Assembly (NCBI GenBank): GCA_964579295.1
Contig: CAZOGK010000016.1
Span: 7,009-71,008 of the forward strand
Reading direction: 5' to 3'
Source: JAAYYY01 sp964579295
GTDB taxonomy: Bacteria > Chloroflexota > Anaerolineae > Promineifilales > Promineifilaceae
Length of the DNA stretch: 64,000 bases
The notes below the pieces were generated by a model that made no database searches, was not told where the DNA came from, and saw only the letters and a program-made list of their open reading frames with translations. Shown here piece after piece: positions 8,945 through 18,000 of this stretch (positions are counted from its first letter, which is position 1; each line of letters opens with the position of its first letter). The position numbers and the translations under genes are program-made.

Positions 8945-10390
8945 ATGAACAAACCGACGAGCCGGCTGATTGCTATCGCCGCCTTTTTCATGATTCTCGT
9001 TTCCCTCGGCCTCTTTGCCCTGCCGCGGGTGGTGCGCGCCCTGCCGGGCAGCTACGTCGTCCGGCTGCAGAACCACCCGCTCACCAGCGGCGTCGTCGAG
9101 CTGGTCACCACGCCCATGCCGTCTTCCCTGCCCACACGCAGCAGCGAGCAGACAGCCGCCGTCGCCGCCGCGCCCGCCTTTGAGATCCGCGGCATCGACG
9201 AGCAGGGCAGCTCCTTTGGTAACCCGGAAATCGCCGCCGCCGCGCCGGACGAGCCGCCCGCGCCCCAGCCCAGCCCGACGCGCGAGACGATTATTATCAC
9301 CGTCGGCGGCGAAGCGACCGCCGAACCGCAGGACGCCGCCGTGGACGAGCCGACGCCCACGCCCAGCCCCACGGCCACGGCCACGCCGCCGCCGCTGCCT
9401 GACCGCGTGATGCTGGACAACGTGCCCGTCGAGGTGCAGAGCTTTAACAACTGCGGCCCGGCCAACATGACCATCGTCCTCAACTACTGGGGCGTGCAGA
9501 CCAGCCAGGCCGAAGCCGCTTCCTACCTCAAGCCCAACCGCGAAGACCGCAACGTCAGCCCGTGGCAGATTAACGACTACGTCAACGAGTTTACGTCGAT
9601 GAAGTCCACGGCCCACGCCAGCGGCACGCCGGAAATCCTCAAGCAGCTCATCGCCGCCGGCTTCCCCGTTGTCATCGAAAAGGGCTACGAGCCGCGCCAG
9701 GGCAATGAGGGCTGGTACGGCCACTACCTCACCGTCTACGGCTACGACGAGACGAAGCAGGAGTTCTACAGCCGCGATACCTACCTCGGCCCCACCGACG
9801 GCAGCCCGCGCATCGACAGCTACGACGAGTTCATGATGTGGTGGCAGCAGTTCTACTACACCTTCTACGTCATCTACCCGGAGCATCGCGCCGGCGAGGT
9901 CTTCAGCATCATCCCGCAGGTGCTGCAGGACGACGAGACGATGTGGCGGCACACCATCGAGGTCGCCCGCCGCGAGCTGCAGGCCGATTCTGAAAACGTC
10001 TTCACCTGGTTTAACCTGGGCGTGGCGCTCACCCGGCTGGCGGCTATCACCGGCAACCAGCAAGAGTATCAGGAAGCGACCCAGGTCTTTGACCGCGCCC
10101 GCGACATCGGCCTGCCGCCGCGCACCCTCTACTACGAGCATCGCCCCTTCCTGGCCTACTACCGCACCGGCCGCTTCAACGACATCCTGGAGCTGACCGG
10201 CGCGCTCATCAACGACGCCGGCGGCAAATGGGTGGAAGAGGTCCATTACTGGCGCGGCAACGCCCTGGCGATGACCAACGAGCTGCGCGCCGCGCAGGAA
10301 GCTTACCAGGAAGCGCTGCGGGTCAACCCCAACTTCTACTACGCCGAATGGGCGCTGGACGATGTGAACAGCCGGCTGGGCGATAGCTAG
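8945..10390 (+). CDS. C39-like peptidase domain/TPR protein, tandem copy 2
   Basis: 481 aa. It starts 5 nt after the previous stop, with GGAG (8933-8936) inside the end of copy 1 serving as ribosome binding site, so the pair is co-translated. N-terminal signal anchor (about 8-27), long Pro/Thr/Ala-rich linker (about 55-155), Peptidase_C39_2 domain with Cys170 in 'NNCGPANM' and His260 in 'WYGHYLTVYGYD', then TPR-like repeats to the C-terminus ('NVFTWFNLGVALTRLA', 'YWRGNALAMTNE'). It shares with copy 1 the blocks 'YLKPNREDRNVSPWQ' and 'AAGFPVVIE' (the corresponding words differ slightly). It arose by tandem duplication with divergence. The substrate is unknown. Confidence 0.9.
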   Translation: MNKPTSRLIAIAAFFMILVSLGLFALPRVVRALPGSYVVRLQNHPLTSGVVELVTTPMPSSLPTRSSEQTAAVAAAPAFEIRGIDEQGSSFGNPEIAAAAPDEPPAPQPSPTRETIIITVGGEATAEPQDAAVDEPTPTPSPTATATPPPLPDRVMLDNVPVEVQSFNNCGPANMTIVLNYWGVQTSQAEAASYLKPNREDRNVSPWQINDYVNEFTSMKSTAHASGTPEILKQLIAAGFPVVIEKGYEPRQGNEGWYGHYLTVYGYDETKQEFYSRDTYLGPTDGSPRIDSYDEFMMWWQQFYYTFYVIYPEHRAGEVFSIIPQVLQDDETMWRHTIEVARRELQADSENVFTWFNLGVALTRLAAITGNQQEYQEATQVFDRARDIGLPPRTLYYEHRPFLAYYRTGRFNDILELTGALINDAGGKWVEEVHYWRGNALAMTNELRAAQEAYQEALRVNPNFYYAEWALDDVNSRLGDS

Positions 10391-10404
10391 CCAGTCCTGA
10401 CTTG

Positions 10405-10425
10405 GCGCGATGTGAAAAATCGCGC
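10405..10425. terminator. Hairpin between convergent genes
   Basis: GCGCGAT (10405-10411) and ATCGCGC (10419-10425) form a perfect 7-bp stem with loop GTGAAAA in the 52-bp space between the stop codons of the convergent genes ending at 10390 and 10443. It has no T-tract on either side, so any termination role is a guess from position. Confidence 0.4.
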
Positions 10426-10442
10426 TGCATAAACTCAATAGG

Positions 10443-12206
10443 CTAAAGCGCCCGCAGCGGACCGGTGTCCCCCGCCTCCCGCTCGCCGTGGCCGGTGGCC
10501 CTGTCGGCGATGGGCACCATGGCCCGCAGCAGCGTCCCCTGCCCCTCGCGCGAGCTGATTTCCAGCCGGCCGCCCAGCGTCTCCATGCGCTCATTCAGCC
10601 CGGAAAGGCCAATGCCCTCGACCCGCCGCCGCAGCATGGCCGCGGCCGCAAAGCCCACACCGTCGTCGGCAATGGTCAAGATCACATTCCCGTTCTCCAG
10701 CGCCAGCTTCATGGCCACGTTGTGGGCGTTGGCATGGCGGGCCACATTGGTCAGCCCTTCCTGCGCCACCCGGTAGAGGGAGATAGAGACCATCTCGGGG
10801 AGCCCCGCCAGCTCCGCGCCCTCGTAATGTATCTGCAGGCCGGTGCGCCGGCCGAACTCTCGGCACAGCCCGGCCAGCGTCGCATCCAGGCCAATCACGT
10901 CCAGCGAGGGCGTGCGCATGGCGTGGGCCAGCGAGCGGATCTGCTCCATCGTATCCCCGGTGAGCTGCACGGCCACGTCGACGCTGCGCGCCGCCTCGTC
11001 GGGGTTCTCGCGGATAGTGTCCTTGAGCATTGCCAGGCTGAAAATCAGCGCCGTCAGCGCCTGGCCCGCCTCGTCGTGCAGCTCGCGCGACACGCGGTGG
11101 CGCTCGCGCTCCTGAATGGAGATGATCTGCTGCGCCAGAAGCTGCAGCCGCTGGCCGCGCGCCAGCACCTCGGCGTAGAGCCGGGCGTTGGCGATAGCCG
11201 CGCCGGCCTGCTGGCCTAGCGTCACAAAGAAGCGGCGCAGGTCCTCGCCGATGGTCGGCTCTTCGCTCAGCACGAGCAGCACCCCCTGCACCATGCCCTG
11301 AGCCAGCAGCGGCACGCACAGCCAATGGCGCCAGCCGCAGCCGGCCAGCTCCGATAGCCAGGGCGGCTCCCACTCGCCCCGGTCGAAATGGGCATGCTCC
11401 ACGCTCTCCATGCGCGCAATGCACGCCTCAAAGATAGAGCCGGCCACGGATAGGTCGGCCAGCGCCTGGCGCGTTGTCGCCGCCAGCCCCCAGCTTTCGC
11501 GCAGCAGCAGCCGCTCTTCCGGCGGGTCGTAGGCCAGCACCGCGCCGGCGCGCACGCCAACCTCTTCCTGCAGCAGGCTGGCCAGCCTCACCTTGACCTC
11601 GCCCGTCTCCAGCGAGCCGCTGATCGCGGCAAAAATGCGGTTGAGCAGCTCCAGCTGCTGCTGCGCCTTCTCGCGCACCTCCATCTGCTCGGCCAGAATG
11701 CCGTTGGCATACAGCAGCTCGGCGGTACGCTCGGCCACGCGCCTTTCCAGCTCTTCCGCGTGTCGCTCGCGCTCGGCCAGATAGTCGCGCACCTGGTACT
11801 GGCGGCGGCGCGCCCGCAGCGCGGCTTCGACCACGCTGACCAGCGTCGAGGCGTGCACCGGGCGCCGTAGCAGGGTGACGTTGTGCCCCGGCAGCAGGGC
11901 GCGCGCGCTGGCCTGCCGCGACGCGTCGCCCGCCGCCACCGAGAGCAGCAGCGTCACCGGCAAATCGGACCAGGCCGGCTGCGCGGCCAGATGCGCCAGC
12001 AGTCGCTCCCGGCTCGGCGGCGGCAGCGCCTCTTCGGTGAGCAGCAGCGCGCCGGCGCCGTCTTCCAGGGCGCCAAAGAGTGCATGGGCGGTGTTGACGA
12101 CGGCGGTCGCCAGGCCGGCGGCGCCCAATATCTGCTCGACCACTTCGCCGTCGCGGCCGAGCGGCGCCAGCACCAGCACGCGCTCGTCGTGCGCCGGGAT
12201 GGTCAC
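10443..12206 (-). CDS. Histidine kinase: pseudo-receiver, GAF, HisKA_3 and HATPase domains
   Basis: Cytoplasmic sensor kinase (587 aa, GTG start). Residues 1-130 resemble a receiver fold, but the phospho-acceptor Asp position reads Glu ('LLLTEEAL'), the acidic pair is absent and the conserved Lys is Arg, so this is a pseudo-receiver. A coiled coil (about 135-190) leads to a GAF domain (about 190-345), then a NarL/DegS-type dimerisation domain with phospho-acceptor His377 in 'RELHDEAGQALTAL' and a C-terminal HATPase ('ANVARHANAHNV' region, 'DDGVGF'). The start codon overlaps the stop of the KaiC-like gene (GTGA, 12203-12206), implying translational coupling. No response regulator is adjacent; HisKA_3 kinases usually pair with LuxR/NarL-type regulators. 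Confidence 0.92.
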   Translation of the reverse strand: MTIPAHDERVLVLAPLGRDGEVVEQILGAAGLATAVVNTAHALFGALEDGAGALLLTEEALPPPSRERLLAHLAAQPAWSDLPVTLLLSVAAGDASRQASARALLPGHNVTLLRRPVHASTLVSVVEAALRARRRQYQVRDYLAERERHAEELERRVAERTAELLYANGILAEQMEVREKAQQQLELLNRIFAAISGSLETGEVKVRLASLLQEEVGVRAGAVLAYDPPEERLLLRESWGLAATTRQALADLSVAGSIFEACIARMESVEHAHFDRGEWEPPWLSELAGCGWRHWLCVPLLAQGMVQGVLLVLSEEPTIGEDLRRFFVTLGQQAGAAIANARLYAEVLARGQRLQLLAQQIISIQERERHRVSRELHDEAGQALTALIFSLAMLKDTIRENPDEAARSVDVAVQLTGDTMEQIRSLAHAMRTPSLDVIGLDATLAGLCREFGRRTGLQIHYEGAELAGLPEMVSISLYRVAQEGLTNVARHANAHNVAMKLALENGNVILTIADDGVGFAAAAMLRRRVEGIGLSGLNERMETLGGRLEISSREGQGTLLRAMVPIADRATGHGEREAGDTGPLRAL

Positions 12207-13714
12207 GAGGGGCCGTCGCCCCCTTCGCGGAGCAGGTCGCCCTGCTGGCCGCGGAACGCCGGGTTGCCGGTGAGCACGCCGCGGAAGTCTACCAGCGGCT
12301 CGCTCAGGGCGATGCCGCCAGGGCGCAGCATCATCTCGCGGATGGTCGGCTCGTGGTAGCCGTGGCGCTTCTTGACCACCGAGGCCGCCTTGCGCAGCGT
12401 CCCGGCCGCCTCAAAGTGGCGCGTGAGAATCACCGTGTCGGCCAGGTAGCTGAGGTCTAGCGGCTGCTCCAGCACCTCGCCCAGCAGGCCATGATTGGTG
12501 ACGATGGCAATCGACAGCACCTTTTTGCGGCCGAGATAGGTGAGCAGGTCGTGCATCTGGTTAAGTAGCTGCCGCTCTTCGGGCATGGCGCGCAGGTAGC
12601 CGGTGAGGCTATCGAGCACAACGGCGCCGATGCCCTCCTCTTCCACCAGCCGGCGCAGCTCTTCGCCAAACTCGCCAGGCGAATAGCCGCCGGTCTCCAC
12701 CGTACGGATCACAAGCTGGCCGCTGTCGCTGAACGGCCGTAGGGAGATGCCCATCGCCTTACTACGGTGCAGCAGCGTTTCCTCGCGCTCGTCGAAGAGA
12801 AAGATGGCGCCGCGCAGCCCCTCCTTCAGCGCCGCCCACAGGTAGAGGCCGGCCAGCGAGCTTTTGCCCGTGCCCGAAGCGCCGACAATGAGGGTAGAGG
12901 TGCCCATCTCCAGCCCGCCGCCCAGCAGCGCGTCCAGCTCGGCGACGCCGCTCGCCAGCTGCCGCCATTCCTGCACGAAGCCGCGGCTGTCGGCGTGTGG
13001 GCGCGGGTAAACTTCAATACCGCCGGTGCGGATGCGCAGGTCGTGCCAGCCTTCGCGATAATGCCGGCCGCGCAGCTTGCTGATTTCCAGCCGCCGCCGC
13101 GCCGGGCCATAGGCCGGCGCCCAGCGCTCCAGGCGGATAATGCCGTGCACCAGGCTATCGAGCACGGGCTCCTCGCTGCCTCCCGTGCCAGTGTCGGTGA
13201 GCAGCGCCGTCGCCTCAATCTGGTCGAGCGCGTCACGCAGGGCCAGAATCTGCCGCCGGTAGCGCACCGGGTGGTCGGCCAGCAGGCGCAGCTCGCTCAC
13301 CGCGTCGAAGAGCACACGCTGCGGCCGCGTCTCGAACAGCCGCTGGATGATTTCGTCGGTGACTTCCGTCAGTTCCACTTCGGCGGTGGGAAAGACCGTC
13401 TGCGCGCCGCCCAGCCGCCGCGCCGCTTCCTCGGCGGTCACCTCGTGCAGGGCCACGCCCTCCAGCGACCAGCCGTGCGAATGCGCTACTTCTATCAGAT
13501 CCTCTCGTGCTTCGGCCAGGGAGATAAAGAGCGAAGATTCGCCGGCGCGCGCGCCCGCCAGCAGGAACTGCATGCCAAAGGTCGTCTTGCCGGCGCCGGC
13601 GTCGCCCTGCACCAGATACATATGGTGGCGGGGCAGCCCGCCGCCGAGCAGGACATCCAGGCCATCTATACCGGTCGGCGCCAGCTCGGGGGTCGTTGGC
13701 TCAGTTGCTTCCAT
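12203..13714 (-). CDS. KaiC-like tandem RecA-superfamily ATPase
   Basis: 503 aa with two KaiC domains. Domain 1 has P-loop 'GDAGAGKTT' near residue 38 and the linker 'EISKLRGRHYREGWHDLRI' characteristic of KaiC-like proteins. Domain 2 has P-loop 'GASGTGKSS' (Lys284) and 'FDEREETLLHRSKAMG', with the acidic residues that activate water or ATP. Domain 1 shows 'SLAEAREDL' in place of the usual paired Glu, so its hydrolysis may differ. KaiA and KaiB are not in the window, so this is better read as a KaiC-family signalling ATPase than a circadian clock. It is coupled by a 4-nt overlap to the pseudo-receiver kinase, a pairing that recurs in soil bacteria and suggests the ATPase regulates the kinase. 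Confidence 0.93.
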   Translation of the reverse strand: MEATEPTTPELAPTGIDGLDVLLGGGLPRHHMYLVQGDAGAGKTTFGMQFLLAGARAGESSLFISLAEAREDLIEVAHSHGWSLEGVALHEVTAEEAARRLGGAQTVFPTAEVELTEVTDEIIQRLFETRPQRVLFDAVSELRLLADHPVRYRRQILALRDALDQIEATALLTDTGTGGSEEPVLDSLVHGIIRLERWAPAYGPARRRLEISKLRGRHYREGWHDLRIRTGGIEVYPRPHADSRGFVQEWRQLASGVAELDALLGGGLEMGTSTLIVGASGTGKSSLAGLYLWAALKEGLRGAIFLFDEREETLLHRSKAMGISLRPFSDSGQLVIRTVETGGYSPGEFGEELRRLVEEEGIGAVVLDSLTGYLRAMPEERQLLNQMHDLLTYLGRKKVLSIAIVTNHGLLGEVLEQPLDLSYLADTVILTRHFEAAGTLRKAASVVKKRHGYHEPTIREMMLRPGGIALSEPLVDFRGVLTGNPAFRGQQGDLLREGGDGPS

Positions 13715-13780
13715 GTTGTCTCCGGCTCCTTCTCCATCCTGTCGCCGCGTCGAGCCGGCGCGGCGGGCAGCACACGCTTC

Positions 13781-13809
13781 AGTGTAACACTAAGGGTGGG
13801 AGGCTACAA
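13781..13809 (-). promoter_or_regulatory. Candidate promoter of the kaiC-like/kinase operon
   Basis: On the minus strand TTGTAG (13809-13804) and TACACT (13786-13781) are spaced by 17 bases; the -10 lies within the odd palindrome AGTGTAACACT (13781-13791). The start codon is at 13714. The match to consensus is moderate. Confidence 0.35.
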
Positions 13810-13926
13810 GGTACAGGAGGTACGAGTTGCGAGTGGCGCCCAGGGTACAGGGCGCGAATGGCGAATGGCAAATTGCCCATTGCGGCTGGAATGGCACGCA
13901 GCGGTAGGTCAGGTTTTCAACCTGAC
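13806..13926. repeat. Heptamer-periodic tract followed by an R3 hairpin
   Basis: 13806-13888 shows 7-bp periodicity, clearest at 13854-13881 (GCGAATG twice, GCAAATT, GCCCATT). At 13903-13926 lies one copy of R3: GGTAGGTC, then GTCAGGTT (13908-13915) pairing with AACCTGAC (13919-13926) around TTC. The hairpin ends 7 nt from the PAP2 stop codon. Confidence 0.7.
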
Positions 13927-13932
13927 GCCTTC

Positions 13933-14469
13933 TCACCCGCCCTCCAGCCGCGGCCGGGCGCGCTTGCGCCACCAGCTCGAAAGCAGCAGCGCCACCATTG
14001 CCCACACCACGCCAATGGTCCAGCCGGCCAAGACATCGCTTGGCCAGTGCACGCCCAGGTAGACGCGGCTGAAGCCGACGAGAAAGGCCAGCAGCGCCGC
14101 CACGGCCAAGACGAAAATCTTCAGCCGCCGGCCGGGCTGCAGCCGCGCCGCCAGCGCGCCCAGCGTCAGGTAGGTGGCCGCGGAGATGGTGGAATGGCCG
14201 CTGGGGAAGCTGGCGGTGTTGACATAAGTAACACGCGGCACCAGCTCCGGCCGCGGCCGGTCGAAGCCCTCCTTCAGCAGCAGGGTTAGCGCGAAGGCGC
14301 CCAGCACCGTCAGCAACATCAGCGCCGCCAGATGATAGTTGCGCCGTAGAACGAAATAGCCGCAGACGGCAGACGTGAGAAAGAGGAGCGGGCCGGTGCT
14401 GCCAAAGGCCGTAAAATCGCGCACCATCTCCTCGAACCAGACCGGGCCAATGGGATCGCGCGGGTCGTC
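13933..14469 (-). CDS. PAP2-family (phosphatidic acid/undecaprenyl-PP) phosphatase, 5' end in gap
   Basis: The visible 178 codons run from the assembly gap to TGA at 13933. The three acid-phosphatase motifs are present: 'KEGFDRPRPE' (Lys and Arg of motif 1), 'SFPSGHS' (His, motif 2) and 'SRVYLGVHWPSDVLAG' (Arg and His of motif 3). Four to five hydrophobic helices are visible. Such enzymes dephosphorylate lipid phosphates or undecaprenyl pyrophosphate at the outer face of the membrane. The start codon and the first helix are lost in the gap, so length cannot be compared with the family. Confidence 0.9.
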   Translation of the reverse strand, partial: DDPRDPIGPVWFEEMVRDFTAFGSTGPLLFLTSAVCGYFVLRRNYHLAALMLLTVLGAFALTLLLKEGFDRPRPELVPRVTYVNTASFPSGHSTISAATYLTLGALAARLQPGRRLKIFVLAVAALLAFLVGFSRVYLGVHWPSDVLAGWTIGVVWAMVALLLSSWWRKRARPRLEGG

Positions 14470-14569
14470 NNNNNNNNNNNNNNNNNNNNNNNNNNNNNNN
14501 NNNNNNNNNNNNNNNNNNNNNNNNNNNNNNNNNNNNNNNNNNNNNNNNNNNNNNNNNNNNNNNNNNNNN
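14470..14569. other. Assembly gap (100 N)
   Basis: Exactly 100 N. It truncates two divergently placed genes: the 5' end of the PAP2 gene on the minus strand and the 5' end of the histidine-phosphatase gene on the plus strand. True length is unknown; at least the missing N-terminal half of the phosphatase must lie here. Confidence 0.98.
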
Positions 14570-14947
14570 ATGGCCGAAGCGCTGCACATCCCCTACGTGC
14601 TCTGGCCCGGCCTGCACGAGCACGTGCGCACGGCGGTGCCCTACTTTGACCGCGCTACCTTTCTCGACCTGATGCATGAGTTCTTCGCCCGGCCCGACGA
14701 GCTCATCTTTGGCGGCGAGACGGCCAACGAGGCGCGCGCCCGTTTTGAGCACGCGCTCGACGACCTGCTCGGTTCCTACCCCCGGCGCACCATCGCCGCC
14801 GTCAGCCACGGCACCGTGCTTAGCCTCTACCTGGCCCCCTTAGCCGGCCGCCAGCCGTTCGACCTCTGGCAAAGGCTGGGCGAGCCCGCCTACGCCGCCC
14901 TCCAGCTCCCCTCCCGCGAGCTGCTGGAGCTGGCGGAGACGGTGTAG
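14570..14947 (+). CDS. Histidine phosphatase (phosphoglycerate-mutase-like), C-terminal part
   Basis: Visible 125 aa begin at the gap edge. 'GGETANEARARFEHALDDLL' (family block with the second catalytic Glu region) and 'TIAAVSHGTVLSLYL' (second catalytic His) identify the histidine phosphatase superfamily. The N-terminal RHG motif that carries the phosphorylated His is absent because it falls in the gap. The ATG at 14570 is the first base after N and should not be taken as the real start. The substrate is undetermined; such proteins act on sugar phosphates or other small phosphoesters. Confidence 0.85.
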   Translation: MAEALHIPYVLWPGLHEHVRTAVPYFDRATFLDLMHEFFARPDELIFGGETANEARARFEHALDDLLGSYPRRTIAAVSHGTVLSLYLAPLAGRQPFDLWQRLGEPAYAALQLPSRELLELAETV

Positions 14948-14961
14948 GAGAGGTACAGGGT

Positions 14962-15028
14962 GCAAATTGCGAACTGCGAATTGCGAATTGCGGTTTGCCT
15001 CGCCCCTATTGCCCACTGACAACTGACA
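14962..15028. repeat. Heptamer arrays
   Basis: Five units at 14962-14996 (GCAAATT, GCGAACT, GCGAATT twice, GCGGTTT), then two copies of ACTGACA at 15015-15028 reaching the stop codon of the downstream minus-strand gene. They fill the space between two convergent genes. Confidence 0.75.
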
Positions 15029-15029
15029 A

Positions 15030-18000
15030 CTACCCACCCACCACCGCCAACCGCTCCTCCACCGTCAGCAACAACTGCTCCATCGTGAACGGTTTGGCCA
15101 GCACCGGCACATCGTACCTATCGAGGAACTGGCGGGTGGCGGCGCTGACCACATCGCCGGTGCTGAAGAGGATGCGCCGGGCCACGGCGGCGTCAATAGC
15201 CAGCACCGCTTCGTAAAAGTCCGGCCCGCCCACGCCCGGCATGCGCATATCGCAGAGAATCAGGTCATAGGAGCGCTGCCGTAGCTGCTCCAGCGCCGCG
15301 CTGCCCTCGGCCACGGTGTCCACCGCATAGCCGCTATCCTCCAGCACGCGCGCCAGCGTCTCGCGCACCGCCGGCTCGTCGTCAATCACCAGCAGGCGCG
15401 CCGGCGCCGCCGGCGACGGCTGCAGCAGCGACTCCACCGCCTGCAGCGCCGGCGGCGCAATCAGCGGCAGCTCCACGTAAAAGGTGCTGCCCACGCCCGG
15501 CTCGCTTTCGGCCCAGATGGCGCCGTTGTGCTCGCTGACAATGCCGTGGGCCACCGAGAGGCCCAGCCCCGTGCCATCGCCCGGCTCCTTCGTCGTAAAA
15601 AACGGGTCAAAGATGCGGCGGCGCAGCTCCGGCTCCATGCCCGGCCCGCTATCGCCCACCGCCACGCGGATCACCGGCGCCTGGCCCGGCGTCTCCAGGT
15701 AGATAGACGGACCGTGGCTCACCGTCACCGTCAGCAAGCCGCCGCCGTGCGCCCGGCTCATCGCCTGACAGGCATTGTTAAAGAGGTTGACCAGCACCTG
15801 CTGCATCTGGTGCGGGTCGGCCATCGTCTCCGGGATATCGCCCTCCACCACCACCTCGCTGGCGACGTTGTGCGTGGTCAGCTCATAACGGATCAGCGCC
15901 AGGCTGCTGCGCGCCAGCTCGGCCAGCTGCACCGGCCGCCGCTCCGGCGTGCGCTGCCGGGCAAAGTCCAACAGCGACTGCACGATATTGCCAGCCCGCT
16001 GCGCCTGCTCCACAATGCGGTCCAGGTCGCGTTGCATGGCCGGCCCGGCCCCTTTCTGCTGCAATAGCTGGGCATAGAGCATGACGGCGCTAAGCGGATT
16101 GTTCAGCTCGTGCGCCACGCCGGCCACCAGCTCGCCGATGGCCGCCAGCTTTTCGCTCTGCACCAGGCGCGTCTGCGCCGTCTCCAGCGCCGCCAATTGC
16201 GCGCGCAGGTCGGCGTGCAGCCGCGCATTCTCCACTGCCGTCGCCGCCTGCTGGGCAAAGCCAATGGCGTAGGCCGCATCTCCCTGCCCATAGGCGCCCA
16301 TCTGGTGGCTGTCCAGCGTCAGGTAGCCAATCATCCGGTCGCGCACGATGAGCGGAATGCCCATCCAGCCGCGCACGACAACCGGACCAGTGGCGGCACG
16401 GAAGCCCTCCTGCTGCCGCGCATCGGCCAGAATGACCGGCCGGCCCGTCTCCGCCATGCGCGCCGTCAGCGGATCATCGTCGGGGAAGGTCCAGACGCCG
16501 GTAACGCCCGGCGGCAGCCCGTGGCCGGCAAAGACGCGCCACTCCTGGCCATCGCGCAGAATGACCGAGGCCGAATCGTAGGGGATGACCTGGCCCAGCG
16601 CGATGAGCAGCCGCTCCAGCACCACCGGCAAATCAAGCGAGCTGTTAATGGTCGCCGCCGCCGACTGCAGCGCTTCCATATGCAGCCGCTGCGCCCGCTC
16701 CGCCTCAAAGAGCCGGGCGCGCTCCACCGCCGCCGCCAGCTGGCCGCCGGCAATAAAGAGCACCTGCTCCATTTCCGTGACAAAGACCGTCGGGTTGCGC
16801 CAGTAGAGCAGCAGCAGGCCGCGCAGCTCGTCCTGGCTGAGCAGGGGCACGGCCAGCAGCAGGCGGAAGCCGGCCTCATAAGCGGCGGCGCTGTGGGCGT
16901 TGTCACGGTCGGCGCCAAGGTTTTCCACAAGCTGCGGGCGGCGCAGCGCGCGCCAGGCGTCGCCGGCCGCGCCGGGCGATTCCAGCTCGCCCAGCCCCCG
17001 CTGCGCGGCGCGGCGCATGGCGCCTTCGCCCACGGCCAGCAGGATTTCCGCGCCGTCCACCGGCAGCCGCTGCACCACTTCGTTCAGCGCCACCTCAATT
17101 ACCTGCTGCAGCGTCGCCGGGCGGTTAATCGCGCTGGTGATGGCGTTGATAAATTCCAGGCCAATGTTGCGCTGCTGGATAGCCAGATCCTGCTGCTTGC
17201 GCTCAGAAATATCGCGCACCACCGTTACCCAGCCCGTCTGTGCCCCACTGGCGTCGAAGAGCGGCGCCGTGGTCATTTCCGTGGGGAAGCTACGGCCGTC
17301 GCCACGCCGCATCTGGATTTCCATGCGGCGCAGGTGGCCGTGGGCCGCCGTGGCCGCGCGCACGCGCCGGGAGTAGGCCGCGGCGCGCTCCTCGCTCACG
17401 TGCAGCCGGGCCAGCGAGCTACCCAGCAGCTCCGCGCGGCTATAGCCGAACAGCGTCTCAGTCGCCGGGTTGCAGTCGAGAATGGCCTCGCTGGCGGCGT
17501 CGACAATCAGCACGGCGTCCTGCAGGCTGTTATAAGTGCTTTCCAGAAGCTGTTGGCTGGCGCGCAGCGCTTCTTCCGACGCCTTCTGCTCGGTGATGTC
17601 CTCCTTCACCGCCAGGTAATGGGTAATCTCGCCCGCTTCGCTGAAGATGGGGCTGATGATGACCGATTCCCAGAAGGGCTGGCCGTCTTTACGAATGTTG
17701 CAGAGCTCGCCGCGCCATTCGCGGCCGCTGCTAATCGTCTGCCACAGGCGGCGGTACTCCTCCGGGCCCAGCAGGCCCGACTTGAGGAAGCGCGGGTTGC
17801 GCCCCACCGCTTCGTCGAAGCTGTAACCGCTGACCAGGGAAAAGCGCGGGTTGACGTATTCAATATTGCCCTGCGGGTCGGTAATGACAATGCTGGCCGG
17901 GCTCTGCTCCACGGCCTGGCTGAGCTGGCGCAGGCGCGCCGCCGTGCGCCGCTGCTCAGTCACGTCCAGCGTCACCATCTGCACGGCGCGCCGCCCGGCG

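Noticed and set aside
7671..10390. Bacteriocin processing and export locus
   Set aside because: The C39-like domains are fused to TPRs, not to an ABC exporter, and no small precursor with a double-glycine leader was found nearby.
12203..13714. A complete circadian clock locus
   Set aside because: Only a KaiC-like ATPase is present; no KaiA- or KaiB-like protein is encoded in the window.
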